Below the pieces are notes generated by a model. It worked only from the letters and a program-made list of their open reading frames with translations. It ran no database searches and was not told the origin of the DNA. A DNA stretch of 64,000 nt from Luteimonas cucumeris (GTDB lineage Bacteria > Pseudomonadota > Gammaproteobacteria > Xanthomonadales > Xanthomonadaceae): assembly GCF_007830035.1 (NCBI RefSeq), contig NZ_VLKN01000003.1, positions 496,001 through 560,000 on the forward strand. The letters run 5' to 3'. A program made the position numbers and the translations under genes. Below are positions 35,864-45,270 of the stretch, one piece after another; position 1 is the first letter of the stretch; the number at the start of each line of letters is the position of its first letter.

Positions 35864-37771
35864 TCAGATCCTCCGTATGTCGCGTGCCGGGAAACGCACG
35901 ATGGTCGCCGCCGCCGGTTCCGCAGCCTCATCGACGGGCATGAATTCGGGCACCGCTTGGCGCAGGGCGCTACTCAAGGCTTGCTGGTCGTACCGCGCAC
36001 TGGCCTCGCGCATGTTCTGCAGGGTGGCCAGCACCTGTTCGGCAACCACGCTGCGCGCCTCCGCCTGCAGGATCTTCGGATGCGCGGTCTGGCGATATCT
36101 CTCGTCGGCATGGAACAGCGTTTCATGCAATTTCTCGCCCGGCCGCAATCCGGTGTAGATGATGGCGACGTCCTTGCCTGGCTGCTTTCCTGCCAGCCGG
36201 ATCATCTGTTCGGCCAGCAAGCGAATCGGCACCGGTTCGCCCATGTCAAGCGTGTAGATCGCTTCATGCGAACCGATCGCCGCAGCCTGCAGGATCAACT
36301 GGCAAGCCTCGGGAATGGTCATGAAGTAACGCGTCACTTCCGCATCGGTCACGGTCACCGGACCACCTGCACGGATCTGTTCGCGGAACAGTGGCACCAC
36401 GCTGCCTGCCGAATCCAGCACGTTGCCGAATCGCACGGTGACGTAGTGCGTGCTGCGCCGCACGGCCATGGCTTGGCAGACCATTTCTGCCAGGCGCTTG
36501 CTGGCGCCCAGCACATTGCCGGGATCCACGGCCTTGTCGGTGGAGATCAACACGAAAGTGCCGACGCCAGCATCGCGGCAAGCCGCAGCTACCGTTTCCG
36601 TCGCCAATACGTTGTTGCGGATCGCTTCGCGCAGTTGCGCTTCGAGCAGCGGCACCTGCTTGTAGGCTGCGGCGTGGAACAAGGCATCGGGTTCCGCCAG
36701 CGCCAACGCATGCTCGATCACCGCGGGATCGCCGCAATCGCCAAGGACGGCCACGCATTCCAGATTCGGAAAGTCGCGCCGCAGCTCGGCTTCCATGGTC
36801 ATCAACGCAAGTTCGTCGATTTCCAGCAACGCGATGCGCTGCGCGCCGTGGCGGGCGCATTGGCGACAGAGCTCGGAACCGATCGAGCCGCCGGCACCCG
36901 TCACCAGTACCGAGCGTCCACCGAGCCAGCTGCGGATCGCCTTCCAGTCCGGCAGTACCGGCTTGCGCCCCAGCAGGTCCTCGATCGCGACTTCCTTGAG
37001 TTCGCCCGGCAACGAACGACCAACCAGCACGTCCTCGATCCGCGGCACGGTGCGGAACGGCAAGCCGGTACGCTCGCAGGCCGCGACCACCCGCTGCATC
37101 TCGCCGGCATCGATCGCCGGCATCGCGATCACCAGAAGCTTTGCCGAAGTTTCCTTGGCGATCTCGACTACATCGTCGATCGCACCCAGCACCGGGACGC
37201 CATGCAACTTGCTGCCACGCAACTTGGCGGCGTCGTCCAGGAATCCGACGGGCTGGTAAGCGCCCGATCGACGCAGATCACGCACCAGGGCGTCGCCTGC
37301 CTCACCGGCACCGAGGATCAATGTACGCACGGAACCGCGGCCGCTACGCTCGCTGCTACTGTCTTTCCAGGCGCGGTACAGCAGGCGCGGTGTCCCGAGC
37401 AGGCCAACCAGCGCGAACGGGTAAGCCACCAGCACCGCGCGCGGTACCTGCCCCATCCGGTTGTAGATGAACAAGCCCAGCATGATCGCGACCAGTCCGA
37501 TGACGCTGGCCTTCACGATATTCCACAGATCCGGGACGCTGGCGAATCGCCACAGGCCGCGATACAGGCCGGCCTGCCAGAACACCAAGCCTTGTGCCGC
37601 CAGCACGATCGCTATTTCTGTGGACCACAGCGACAGCTGTGGCGGATTGGCGGCAAAGCTGTAGCGCAGCACGTGCAGCCCGACCCAGCAAAACCAGACC
37701 ATGACCAGATCGTGTGCGACGATCGCAAGCCTGGGCAATCCGGCGCCGAGACGATCACGCCAGGCCATCAT
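35864..37771 (-). CDS. Membrane nucleoside-diphosphate-sugar 4,6-dehydratase (WbpM/CapD-like)
   Basis: 635 residues. Four N-terminal membrane segments (about 15-37, 50-68, 86-104, 112-131) carry a CoA-binding-like Rossmann domain (GAGEAGDA, 154-161), then the catalytic Rossmann domain (TGAGGSIGSE, 291-300). Such enzymes make UDP-6-deoxy-4-keto sugars for O-antigen. The catalytic region reads STDK (S410) and LGASK (K425): Leu occupies the place of the usual Tyr, or the Met of WbpM, in the Y/MxxxK motif. It overlaps the transferase gene upstream by ATGA. Confidence 0.9.
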   Translation of the reverse strand: MMAWRDRLGAGLPRLAIVAHDLVMVWFCWVGLHVLRYSFAANPPQLSLWSTEIAIVLAAQGLVFWQAGLYRGLWRFASVPDLWNIVKASVIGLVAIMLGLFIYNRMGQVPRAVLVAYPFALVGLLGTPRLLYRAWKDSSSERSGRGSVRTLILGAGEAGDALVRDLRRSGAYQPVGFLDDAAKLRGSKLHGVPVLGAIDDVVEIAKETSAKLLVIAMPAIDAGEMQRVVAACERTGLPFRTVPRIEDVLVGRSLPGELKEVAIEDLLGRKPVLPDWKAIRSWLGGRSVLVTGAGGSIGSELCRQCARHGAQRIALLEIDELALMTMEAELRRDFPNLECVAVLGDCGDPAVIEHALALAEPDALFHAAAYKQVPLLEAQLREAIRNNVLATETVAAACRDAGVGTFVLISTDKAVDPGNVLGASKRLAEMVCQAMAVRRSTHYVTVRFGNVLDSAGSVVPLFREQIRAGGPVTVTDAEVTRYFMTIPEACQLILQAAAIGSHEAIYTLDMGEPVPIRLLAEQMIRLAGKQPGKDVAIIYTGLRPGEKLHETLFHADERYRQTAHPKILQAEARSVVAEQVLATLQNMREASARYDQQALSSALRQAVPEFMPVDEAAEPAAATIVRFPARDIRRI

Positions 37772-38772
37772 TCCGGACTTCCTGGATTCTTGTCGTCAAC
37801 GACCACCGGTCCCTGCCTTGAGCGCAAGCCGCGCCAGATGAAAAGCGAAAAGGTATACCAAGCCAACAGCATCATTGTAATGAATGCAGGTCCGCGGTTA
37901 CGGAACAGCCACCATAATGCGATCGCTGACACTGTCCAGGCCGCGTAGGCGAGCGTGACCGGCGAATGCCGTCCTCGGGTTCTGGCCCAGATCTGGTAGG
38001 TGTGCGTGACATGCGGGGTCCACCAACGCTCACCGCGCAGCATCCTCTCCCCCAGTGTCAACGCAGCGTCTACGAGGAACGTCGACAAAGGCAGCAGCAG
38101 CAGTGGCCAGCCGGGAGTGCCGGTGCCCGCAATACCGACACACAGCGCCGCCACTGCGAAGCCGAGGGCGCCACTGCCAACATCACCAAGAAAGATGCGT
38201 GCGCGCGGAAAATTGAACGGCAGGAAGCCGCTACAGGCTGCGCACAGCGCCAGTGCCAGTGCCTGCATCGAGCCTCCAAGGAACAACGAGGCCGCCGCGG
38301 CCAACAGCGCCGCCTGGCTGGCAGCCAGGCCATCGATGCCGTCCATGAAATTCCAGACGTTGGTCAGTCCGACCGACAGCAGGAATGCGGCCAGCGCCAG
38401 CCAGATGTCGCCGTGCGCCGCAAAGAAGCCATAAGCCAGCAACAGCGATGCCAATGCATGCACCGCCAGTCGCAACCATGGCGACAACGGCCGATGATCG
38501 TCGATGCCACCGACCACGGCGACCAGCATAATCCCGGCAGCGATGCAGGCCAGCAGAACCGTTTGTTGCCGGTCGTGCGCGATCAGCCAGGCGAGAGCGA
38601 CCAGCAACGCGAGCACGATCGCGATGCCTCCGCCTCGCGGTGTCGCCGTCTGGTGACTGCGACGCTCACCCGGCTGGTCGAGCAGTTCGATCCGCAACGC
38701 GTAGCGTCGGGCCGCGAACGTGCCAAGCAGGCCGATGACGAAATGCAGTCCCAGCCATGCGGCCACCGGCAT
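37768..38772 (-). CDS. Family-4 polyprenyl-phosphate sugar-1-phosphate transferase (WecA/WbpL-like)
   Basis: 334 residues with about ten membrane segments. It would load the first sugar phosphate on undecaprenyl phosphate for O-antigen synthesis. Signature motifs are GGIDDHRPLS (DD at 91-92), NFMDGIDGLA (141-150) and FLGDVGSG (194-201), all MraY/WecA-type Mg and substrate sites. The start ATG 38772 shares one base with the lapB stop (TGATG). Confidence 0.9.
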   Translation of the reverse strand: MPVAAWLGLHFVIGLLGTFAARRYALRIELLDQPGERRSHQTATPRGGGIAIVLALLVALAWLIAHDRQQTVLLACIAAGIMLVAVVGGIDDHRPLSPWLRLAVHALASLLLAYGFFAAHGDIWLALAAFLLSVGLTNVWNFMDGIDGLAASQAALLAAAASLFLGGSMQALALALCAACSGFLPFNFPRARIFLGDVGSGALGFAVAALCVGIAGTGTPGWPLLLLPLSTFLVDAALTLGERMLRGERWWTPHVTHTYQIWARTRGRHSPVTLAYAAWTVSAIALWWLFRNRGPAFITMMLLAWYTFSLFIWRGLRSRQGPVVVDDKNPGSPE

Positions 38773-39953
38773 CAGACCACCGCGTAGTTCAACAGCGGCT
38801 TGATCGTGCCCCACTCCTTGCAGCTGGGACATTGCCAGTGGTGGGAGCGCGCGCCGAATCCGCAGCGGTTGCAGCGGTAGCTGGGGTTGCGTACCAGCAA
38901 CTGGTCGGTGATGTGTTTGAGGTCGTGCAACGTTGCTTCGGGAGCAGCGCCATCGGCCAGGGTCAGGTCGATCAGGGCCGCCTCGCCACGTACCGAAGGG
39001 CGATCCTTGAGTTGCTGAGCGAGATAGGCGCGCGCAGCGGCGACGCCTTCGTCGGACTCCACCAGTCGCGTCAAGGCCAGCACCGGCGCCACGCCACGAT
39101 AGTGTTCGCTCATCTCGGTCAGGAACGAGCGCGCACCCGGCACGTCGCCGACGCGGCGATAGCATTCCAGCAACGCCGGCAGGATTTCAGGCAGGTAGTC
39201 GGGATCGTGGCGCGCCGCGCGTTCGAAGGCACGGATCGCCGCGGCATCGTCCCCAGCCTCGGACTCGATGCGCCCCTCCAGCAACCCCGGCCGCACCGCA
39301 TTGGAATCGGCGGCATAGGCACGCGCGATTGCCTGGCGTGCGGCATCGATGTCACCACTGGCGCGATGACGGTCGGCCAGTTCGCACTCGAACTGCGCGA
39401 TCAGCTTGCCCATCGGCTCGCCGGTTGCGTTCTCGTAACGGGTTGCGTTCTCGATCGCCTTGGCCCAGTCGCGTTCCGCTTCATAGATGTCGATCAGATG
39501 CTTGAGCGCCTGCGGTGCTCGCTGGTCGATCTTGGCCAGGTCGCTGAATACCGTCTCGGCGCGATCGAGCAGGCCCGAACGCATGTAGTCCTCGCCCAGC
39601 GCCAGCAACGCCTGCACCTTCTGCTGGTCATTGAGATCGGGGCGCTGCACCAGTCCCTGGTGCAGGCGGATCGCGCGATCGACCTCGCCGCGACGGCGGA
39701 ACAGATGCCCCAGCGCGACCTGTGTCTCGAAAGTGTCCTTGTCCAGCTCGGCGATGTGCAGGAACAGCTCGATCGCCTTGTCGGGCTGCTCGTTAAGCAG
39801 GTAATTCAGGCCGCGGAAGTAGGTCGTCGACAATCGGCTGACCTGGGTATCGCTGTGCCGCTCGCCGCCGCGACGGCCGATGATCCAGCCAGTCAGCGCC
39901 GCGACAGGCAGCAACAGGAAGAACCAGAACCATTCATTGACGAAGGCCATCAT
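38772..39953 (-). CDS. lapB: Lipopolysaccharide assembly protein LapB (YciM)
   Basis: 393 residues. An N-terminal membrane segment (5-25), nine or so TPR units, and a C-terminal rubredoxin-type metal site (YRCNRCGFGARSHHWQCPSC, about 361-380). LapB helps FtsH degrade LpxC and so sets LPS synthesis. It follows lapA by 3 nt and precedes polysaccharide genes, matching its role. Confidence 0.96.
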   Translation of the reverse strand: MMAFVNEWFWFFLLLPVAALTGWIIGRRGGERHSDTQVSRLSTTYFRGLNYLLNEQPDKAIELFLHIAELDKDTFETQVALGHLFRRRGEVDRAIRLHQGLVQRPDLNDQQKVQALLALGEDYMRSGLLDRAETVFSDLAKIDQRAPQALKHLIDIYEAERDWAKAIENATRYENATGEPMGKLIAQFECELADRHRASGDIDAARQAIARAYAADSNAVRPGLLEGRIESEAGDDAAAIRAFERAARHDPDYLPEILPALLECYRRVGDVPGARSFLTEMSEHYRGVAPVLALTRLVESDEGVAAARAYLAQQLKDRPSVRGEAALIDLTLADGAAPEATLHDLKHITDQLLVRNPSYRCNRCGFGARSHHWQCPSCKEWGTIKPLLNYAVV

Positions 39954-39956
39954 CGA

Positions 39957-40232
39957 TCAGCGGCCTTCATCGGGGAGTTGGGTGACCACGGGCTTGTTCT
40001 GGCCGGCGCGACGCAGGCGTTGCCGCAATGGCAGCATCGTGCTCACGGTCAGGATGAGTCCGCCAAGGATGACGCCCACCAGCAATGCCAGCAGCACCGT
40101 CACGCCCAGGCTGCCGTGCAACGTACTGAAGCCAAGGTCCAGCGAAACCGACTGCGGATTGAGCGCGCCCACGGCGATGCCGGCCACGAGGCAGGCGATG
40201 GCGACAAGCAGGCGGATCAGGCGCATGTTCAC
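39957..40232 (-). CDS. lapA: Lipopolysaccharide assembly protein A domain protein (LapA/YciS)
   Basis: 91 residues with two membrane segments (about 5-25, 44-66) and a short basic tail (RQRLRRAGQNK). The DUF1049 pattern NPQSVSLDLGF and the TVLLALLVGVILGGLI helix are present. It is coupled to lapB and follows ihfB, as in many gammaproteobacteria. Confidence 0.92.
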   Translation of the reverse strand: MNMRLIRLLVAIACLVAGIAVGALNPQSVSLDLGFSTLHGSLGVTVLLALLVGVILGGLILTVSTMLPLRQRLRRAGQNKPVVTQLPDEGR

Positions 40233-40319
40233 TCGACTCCGGAGACAGGGGCTAGCTTAACGGAGGGGCGACGCCATGGACAAAAAAGACGCGGTCGTAG
40301 ATCCGCGCGGGAACAGCGA

Positions 40320-40622
40320 TCAGTCCTCGCCGGCCTGCGGCTCGACGCTGCTGACGCGTTCGCGCAGTTCCTTGCCGGGCTTGAAATGGGGGACGTGCTT
40401 GCCGGGCAACGCCACTGCGTCGCCGGTCTTGGGATTGCGGCCGGTACGTGGCGGCCGGTAATGCAGGGAAAAACTGCCGAATCCACGAATCTCGATGCGT
40501 CCGCCTTCCGACAGGGCACCGCCCATCATCTCCAGCAACGACTTCACCGCGAGATCGACATCGTCGGCCTTCAGGTGCGCCTGGCGCAGGGTGAGGATCT
40601 CGATCAGTTCGGACTTGGTCAT
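40320..40622 (-). CDS. ihfB: Integration host factor subunit beta
   Basis: 100 residues from ATG 40622 ([10 protein letters not shown]); an upstream in-frame ATG would add an implausible Pro/Gly-rich tail. The DNA-bending arm has [15 protein letters not shown] (about 57-71), with the intercalating Pro in NPKTG. IHF-beta pairs with IHF-alpha to bend DNA. It lies 63 nt after rpsA, the classical rpsA-ihfB order. Confidence 0.97.
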   Translation of the reverse strand: MTKSELIEILTLRQAHLKADDVDLAVKSLLEMMGGALSEGGRIEIRGFGSFSLHYRPPRTGRNPKTGDAVALPGKHVPHFKPGKELRERVSSVEPQAGED

Positions 40623-40685
40623 GGAGGCCGGAGGGCTCAGGGCCATGGGCGGTCCGGCAACTGCCGGACCGCCCATTCGATGGCC

Positions 40686-42380
40686 TTACTCGGAATCGGC
40701 CTTGTTGCCGAGCTGCTCGCGCAGCAACGCACCAAGCTTGGTCGTGCCGCTGGAGGCATCCGCCGCCGCGCGGTTGTACTCGGCCAGCGTGTCGTGCATC
40801 TCGGCTTCGTCCTTGGCCTTGATCGAGAGCTGCATGGTGCGGCCCTTGCGATCCATGCCGATGAACTTCGCCTCGATTTCCTGGCCCACCTTGAGGTGCT
40901 GGGTGGCGTCGTCGACGCGTTCCTTGGCGATGTCGCGCGCGGCGACATAACCTTCGACGCCGTCGGCCAGCTCGATCGTCGCCCCCTTGGCGTCGACTTC
41001 CTTGACCGTACCCTTGACCACCGAGCCCTTCTGGTTGCCTGCCATGTACTGGCCGAACGGATCCTGCTCCAGCTGCTTGACGCCCAGGCTGATGCGCTCG
41101 CGCTCCGGATCGACCGCCAGCACCACGGCTTCAAGCGTGTCGCCCTTCTTGAAGTTGCGGGCGATGTCCTCGCCGGTCGAGTTCCAGCTGATGTCCGACA
41201 GGTGGATCAGGCCGTCGATGCCACCGTCCAGGCCGATGAAGATGCCGAAGTCGGTGATCGACTTGATCTGGCCGGACACCTTGTCGTTCTTCTTGTGGAT
41301 CGCGGCGAAGGTTTCCCACGGATTGGAGGAGACCTGCTTCATGCCCAGCGAGATGCGGCGACGCTCTTCATCGACGTCCAGCACCATCACCTGCACTTCG
41401 TCGCCGACCTGCACGATCTTGGACGGGTTGACGTTCTTGTTGGTCCAGTCCATCTCGGACACGTGCACCAGGCCTTCGACGCCCGGCTCGATCTCGACGA
41501 ACGCGCCGTAATCGGTGACGTTGGAGACCTTGCCGAACACGCGGGTGTTGGCCGGGTAGCGACGCGCAATATTGTCCCACGGATCCTCGCCCAGCTGCTT
41601 CAGGCCGAGGCTGACGCGGTTGCGCTCGCGGTCGTACTTGAGCACGCGGACGTCCAGCTCCTGGCCGACTTCCACGACTTCGGACGGATGGCGCACGCGC
41701 TTCCAGGCCATGTCGGTGATGTGCAGCAGGCCGTCGATGCCACCGAGGTCGACGAACGCGCCGTAATCGGTGAGGTTCTTGACCACGCCCTTGAGCACGG
41801 CGCCTTCCTGCAGCTTCTCGAGCAGTTGCTCGCGCTCTTCCGAATGCTCGCTCTCGACCACCGCGCGGCGCGACACGACCACGTTGTTACGCTTGCGATC
41901 GAGCTTGATGAGCTTGAACTCGAGTTCCTTGCCTTCGAGGTACACCGGGTCGCGCACGGGGCGCACATCGACCAGCGAGCCGGGCAGGAACGCGCGGACG
42001 TCCTTGATGTCGACGGTGAAACCACCCTTGACCTTGCCGCTGATGCGGCCGGTGATGGTTTCGTTGTTGGTGAGCGCTTCTTCCAGCTCGTCCCACACCA
42101 TGGCGCGCTTGGCCTTCTCGCGCGACAGCACGGTCTCGCCGAAGCCGTTCTCGATGGAGTCCAGCGCGACCTTGACCTGGTCGCCCACGCCCACGTCGAT
42201 CTCGCCGGCGTCGTTCCGGAACTGTTCGATCGGCACGATGCCTTCGGACTTCAGGCCGGCGTTGATCACCACCACGTCGCTGCGCACCTCGACCACGGTG
42301 CCGACGACGATGGAGCCCGGCTTCAGCTTGGCCAGATGGGTCTGGCTTTGTTCGAACAGTTCGGCAAATGATTCTGTCAT
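40686..42380 (-). CDS. rpsA: 30S ribosomal protein S1
   Basis: 564 residues with six S1 OB-fold repeats (for example [20 protein letters not shown], then [20 protein letters not shown] and [20 protein letters not shown]). It recruits mRNA to the 30S subunit. The upstream 229 bp are the leader region with a cmk terminator and a hairpin; autogenous control through the leader is known for E. coli S1. Confidence 0.98.
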   Translation of the reverse strand: MTESFAELFEQSQTHLAKLKPGSIVVGTVVEVRSDVVVINAGLKSEGIVPIEQFRNDAGEIDVGVGDQVKVALDSIENGFGETVLSREKAKRAMVWDELEEALTNNETITGRISGKVKGGFTVDIKDVRAFLPGSLVDVRPVRDPVYLEGKELEFKLIKLDRKRNNVVVSRRAVVESEHSEEREQLLEKLQEGAVLKGVVKNLTDYGAFVDLGGIDGLLHITDMAWKRVRHPSEVVEVGQELDVRVLKYDRERNRVSLGLKQLGEDPWDNIARRYPANTRVFGKVSNVTDYGAFVEIEPGVEGLVHVSEMDWTNKNVNPSKIVQVGDEVQVMVLDVDEERRRISLGMKQVSSNPWETFAAIHKKNDKVSGQIKSITDFGIFIGLDGGIDGLIHLSDISWNSTGEDIARNFKKGDTLEAVVLAVDPERERISLGVKQLEQDPFGQYMAGNQKGSVVKGTVKEVDAKGATIELADGVEGYVAARDIAKERVDDATQHLKVGQEIEAKFIGMDRKGRTMQLSIKAKDEAEMHDTLAEYNRAAADASSGTTKLGALLREQLGNKADSE

Positions 42381-42484
42381 TTCTGATTACTCAGGTTGAA
42401 CACATGGATCGTGGCGCGCATGCGGCCCTGATCCATCGGTTATCGGCCTGCGCGGGATGCGTGTGGCCGCAAGTGTTGTGATTG

Positions 42485-42511
42485 AAAAACCCGACGGAGG
42501 ATTCCGGCGGG
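42485..42511 (-). terminator. Minus-strand terminator between cmk and rpsA
   Basis: Read on the minus strand, CCCGCCGGA-ATCC-TCCGTCGGG (42511-42490) is followed by TTTTT. The 9-bp stem has one mismatch. It could end cmk mRNA or attenuate read-through into rpsA. Confidence 0.7.
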
Positions 42512-42561
42512 ACCCTCTGCTGTGCAAGTTCCACCGACAAGGGAACCCATCTCCATCCTTG

Positions 42562-42582
42562 CCTTCCCCTTGAAGGGGAAGG
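42562..42582. repeat. Short palindrome downstream of cmk
   Basis: CCTTCCCCT-TGA-AGGGGAAGG has perfect 9-bp arms, with no T-run on either strand. It is probably an intergenic repeat of the type common in xanthomonads. Confidence 0.4.
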
Positions 42583-42609
42583 AAACGGGCGTAGGCGCAA
42601 AAAACGCGA

Positions 42610-43284
42610 CTACGGGTTCACCAATGCCAGTACCCGTGCGACCACCGTTTCGATGGAGAGGCCGGTGGTATCGATGTGAACGGCGTCTTCGGCCGGTCGC
42701 AACGGTGCCACCGCACGCTCCGCGTCGCGGGCATCGCGGGCGAGAATCTCGCGCAGCAGACCGTCCAAGGTAACGGAAACCCCTTTGTCTTTCAACTGCT
42801 TATGGCGCCTTTCGGCTCTTTCCCGGGCACTGGCGGTCAGGAACACCTTGTAGGCGGCGTCCGGGAAGATCACGGTCCCCATGTCGCGACCGTCGGCGAC
42901 CAGGCCCGGCGACCGGCGGAAGGAGCGCTGCAGGTCGAGCAGGGCGTCGCGGACCGGAGGGTGGGCGGCGATGGCCGAGGCGGCCGCGCCAGCGGTTTCC
43001 ATGCGCAGCTGGTGGGTCGCGTCCTTGCCGTTGACGATCACGTGCGGCTCGGCTCCGCCCTCGCCGGTCCGGAACTCGATTTCGGTTCGGCGGGCGCAGG
43101 CGGCGACGGCTTCGGCATCGCTCAGGTCGACTTCGGACCAGGCGGCGGCCAGCCCGACCGCGCGGTACAATGCGCCGGAATCCAAGTAATGCCAGCCCAG
43201 TCGCACTGCTACCAGGCGGCTGATGGTGCCCTTGCCGGAGCCGGAAGGGCCGTCGATGGTCAATACCGGAACCTGCTTGCCCAT
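42610..43284 (-). CDS. cmk: Cytidylate kinase
   Basis: 224 residues from ATG 43284 ([10 protein letters not shown]), with the P-loop [10 protein letters not shown] at 11-20. It phosphorylates CMP and dCMP. Other motifs are [13 protein letters not shown] and [13 protein letters not shown]. The longer start at 43311 adds nine residues not seen in the family. It is upstream of rpsA. Confidence 0.97.
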   Translation of the reverse strand: MGKQVPVLTIDGPSGSGKGTISRLVAVRLGWHYLDSGALYRAVGLAAAWSEVDLSDAEAVAACARRTEIEFRTGEGGAEPHVIVNGKDATHQLRMETAGAAASAIAAHPPVRDALLDLQRSFRRSPGLVADGRDMGTVIFPDAAYKVFLTASARERAERRHKQLKDKGVSVTLDGLLREILARDARDAERAVAPLRPAEDAVHIDTTGLSIETVVARVLALVNP

Positions 43285-43390
43285 CGTTCGCCTCCCTGGG
43301 GATCGGGTCATTGTAGCGGTATCACATGCAACCGCTTGAACAGATTAAAAAAAGCCGGCACAATGTCGGACTTTTCCGCCGAGGTGTGTC

Positions 43391-43516
43391 ATGAAGGTCC
43401 TGTCCTCCCTGAAGTCGGCGAAGGCCCGTCACCGCGACTGCAAGGTGGTTCGCCGCCGCGGCAAGGTCTTCGTGATCTGCAAAACCAATCCACGTTTCAA
43501 GGCGCGTCAGCGCTGA
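43391..43516 (+). CDS. rpmJ: 50S ribosomal protein L36, type B (YkgO-like)
   Basis: 41 residues: [20 protein letters not shown], then [21 protein letters not shown]. This is the second, Zn-independent L36 type (only two Cys, C17 and C30; lacks the CxxC...C...H zinc knuckle), often induced under zinc limitation in species with two rpmJ copies. It starts at ATG 43391 and lies divergent from cmk. Very high Lys/Arg content is typical. Confidence 0.95.
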   Translation: MKVLSSLKSAKARHRDCKVVRRRGKVFVICKTNPRFKARQR

Positions 43517-43589
43517 AAAAAGCTGGCGCTCAAGGCGCCAATGCTGACCCGCCGCGCCCAAGAGGCGCGTCGCTGCAAAACGTGACCGG

Positions 43590-43607
43590 GGCCGCAGCAA
43601 TGCGGCC
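43590..43607 (+). terminator. Possible terminator hairpin after the L36 gene
   Basis: GGCCGC-AGCAAT-GCGGCC (43590-43607) is followed by TTCGTCGTTTCTG. The stem is 6 bp and the T-run is interrupted, so this is a weak candidate. Confidence 0.35.
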
Positions 43608-43689
43608 TTCGTCGTTTCTGGTGCCTGCGTCGCGGCAATGCGCGTGCGGCTTCTGCTTACAATCCGCCTTCCAGCCAAGGAGCCGCGCC

Positions 43690-44022
43690 ATGAACCGTCA
43701 TAACCACCCCATCCGCTTGCTGGCTGCCGTGCTGCTCGCTGCCACCGGCACCGCTTCGGCCGAGACCTTGCTGATCCAGCGCGCCCAGCATGAAAGCGCC
43801 GCCCTCCCCGCGCGCGGCATGAGCATGGCGCAGGTCGAGGCGCAGTACGGTGCACCTGGTGAAAAGCTTGATCCGCGTGGCGGCCAGAAGCGCCAGTGGC
43901 CCACCATCAACCGCTGGACCTATCCGGCGTTCACCGTGTACTTCGAGAAGAACAAGGTGATCGACGCCGTCGCCAACCAGGCAGCGCCGAACGAGATCGG
44001 GCCCAAGCCGCCGATCAGGTAA
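43690..44022 (+). CDS. Exported hypothetical protein
   Basis: 110 residues. A Sec signal peptide (about 1-24, cleavage after ASA) is followed by a soluble domain with GMSMAQVEAQYGAPGEKLDP and WTYPAFTVYFEKNKVIDAV. The GMSxxQVxxxYGxP pattern is like SmpA/OmlA-type outer-membrane assembly domains and small xanthomonad hypothetical proteins, suggesting a BamE-like fold, but the protein has no lipobox. Function not known. It has its own ATG 43690; frames extending upstream are not coding. Confidence 0.7.
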   Translation: MNRHNHPIRLLAAVLLAATGTASAETLLIQRAQHESAALPARGMSMAQVEAQYGAPGEKLDPRGGQKRQWPTINRWTYPAFTVYFEKNKVIDAVANQAAPNEIGPKPPIR

Positions 44023-44102
44023 GGCGCGTCTTCCGCGCAAGAGCCGCACATCAATGTGCGGGGATTCAATTAGTAAAAGCCGCCAAGCCAGAGTTTGTCC
44101 GA

Positions 44103-45134
44103 ATGACTTCGCAGTTGCGTTTTCCAGCGGAATGGGAGCCCCAGTCCGCGATCCTGATCGCCTGGCCCCACGAAGGTACCGATTGGGCGCGGCGCCTGGG
44201 CGAGGTCGAGGAAACCTATATCGCCCTGGTCGCTGCCATAGCGCGCTTCCAGCGCGTGGTGATCTGCGTGGCCGACGATGACGTGCAGGCCTATGCGCGA
44301 GCGCGCCTGTCCTCGGCGCGCGTCGACATGGCCCGCGTGACTTTCGTCGACGTGCCCTACGACGACACCTGGCTGCGCGATTCCGGCCCGATCGCCCTGC
44401 GGGCGCAACGTGGTTTCCAGTTGCTCGATTTCCGGTTCACCGGCTGGGGCGGCAAGTTCGAGGCGAGCCGCGACGACAAGCTGATCGAAGCCCTGCATGC
44501 ACGGCATGTCTTTCGCGATGCCCGCACGCACACGATCGACTTCGCACTGGAAGGCGGTGCGATCGACACCGACGGCGCCGGCACCCTGCTGACCACCTGG
44601 CAGTGCCTGCACGAACGCCACCCGAACGCGTCGCGCGAGGAACTGACCTCGAAACTTTCGCAGTGGCTGGTCCAGCAGCGCGTGCTGTGGCTCGACCATG
44701 GCTACCTGGAGGGCGACGATACCGATGCGCATGTCGATACCCTCGCCCGCTTCGCGGCGCCGGACGCCATCGTGTTCCAGGCCTGCGACGATCCGACCGA
44801 TTCGCATTACGCCGAACTGAAGGCGATGGCAGACGAGATCGCGGCGCTGCGCACGCCCGACGGCCAGCCCTATCGGCTGTTTCCCCTGCCCTGGGCCAGG
44901 CCCGTCATCGACGAAGGCCGTCGCCTGGCCGCCAGTTACGCCAATTTCCTCATCATCAATGGCGCGGTGCTGATGCCGGCCTATGGCGACGATGCCGACG
45001 CGGCCGCGGCCTCGGTGCTGGCACAGGCCTTCCCGGACCGCGAGATCGTGCCGGTGCCCTGCCGCCCGCTGATATGGCAGAACGGCAGCCTGCATTGCAT
45101 CACGATGCAGTTGCCGGAAGGCGCCTTGGCGTAA
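44103..45134 (+). CDS. aguA: Agmatine deiminase
   Basis: 343 residues from ATG 44103. Converts agmatine to N-carbamoylputrescine, part of arginine-derived putrescine synthesis. The PAD-type fold shows WLRDSGPIAL (about 93), HGYLEGDDTDAHVD (His/Asp, about 199-212) and the nucleophile in LHCITMQLPEG (C332). It works with aguB, which lies 2 kb downstream across an opposite-strand glycosidase gene. Confidence 0.94.
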   Translation: MTSQLRFPAEWEPQSAILIAWPHEGTDWARRLGEVEETYIALVAAIARFQRVVICVADDDVQAYARARLSSARVDMARVTFVDVPYDDTWLRDSGPIALRAQRGFQLLDFRFTGWGGKFEASRDDKLIEALHARHVFRDARTHTIDFALEGGAIDTDGAGTLLTTWQCLHERHPNASREELTSKLSQWLVQQRVLWLDHGYLEGDDTDAHVDTLARFAAPDAIVFQACDDPTDSHYAELKAMADEIAALRTPDGQPYRLFPLPWARPVIDEGRRLAASYANFLIINGAVLMPAYGDDADAAAASVLAQAFPDREIVPVPCRPLIWQNGSLHCITMQLPEGALA

Positions 45135-45270
45135 GCCGCATTCGTTGGAAGGCGGCACGAAGGCCACACTAAAAGGTGTCGGAACACACCAGGCGAGCTG
45201 GAGTCGGGCTTTCCAAATCGACTATCGAAGACTCGGATTCCGCTTCGCTGGAATGACGTTTCTTCATTCC

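Noticed and set aside
38757-42371. A 1204-residue open frame opposite lapB, ihfB and rpsA
   Set aside because: It is an antisense shadow; composition is rich in Leu, Asp and His repeats generated by rpsA codon usage.
42676-43690. Long plus-strand frame upstream of the exported protein
   Set aside because: It runs antisense to cmk and through the L36 gene in another frame; the real start of the exported protein is ATG 43690 with a signal peptide.
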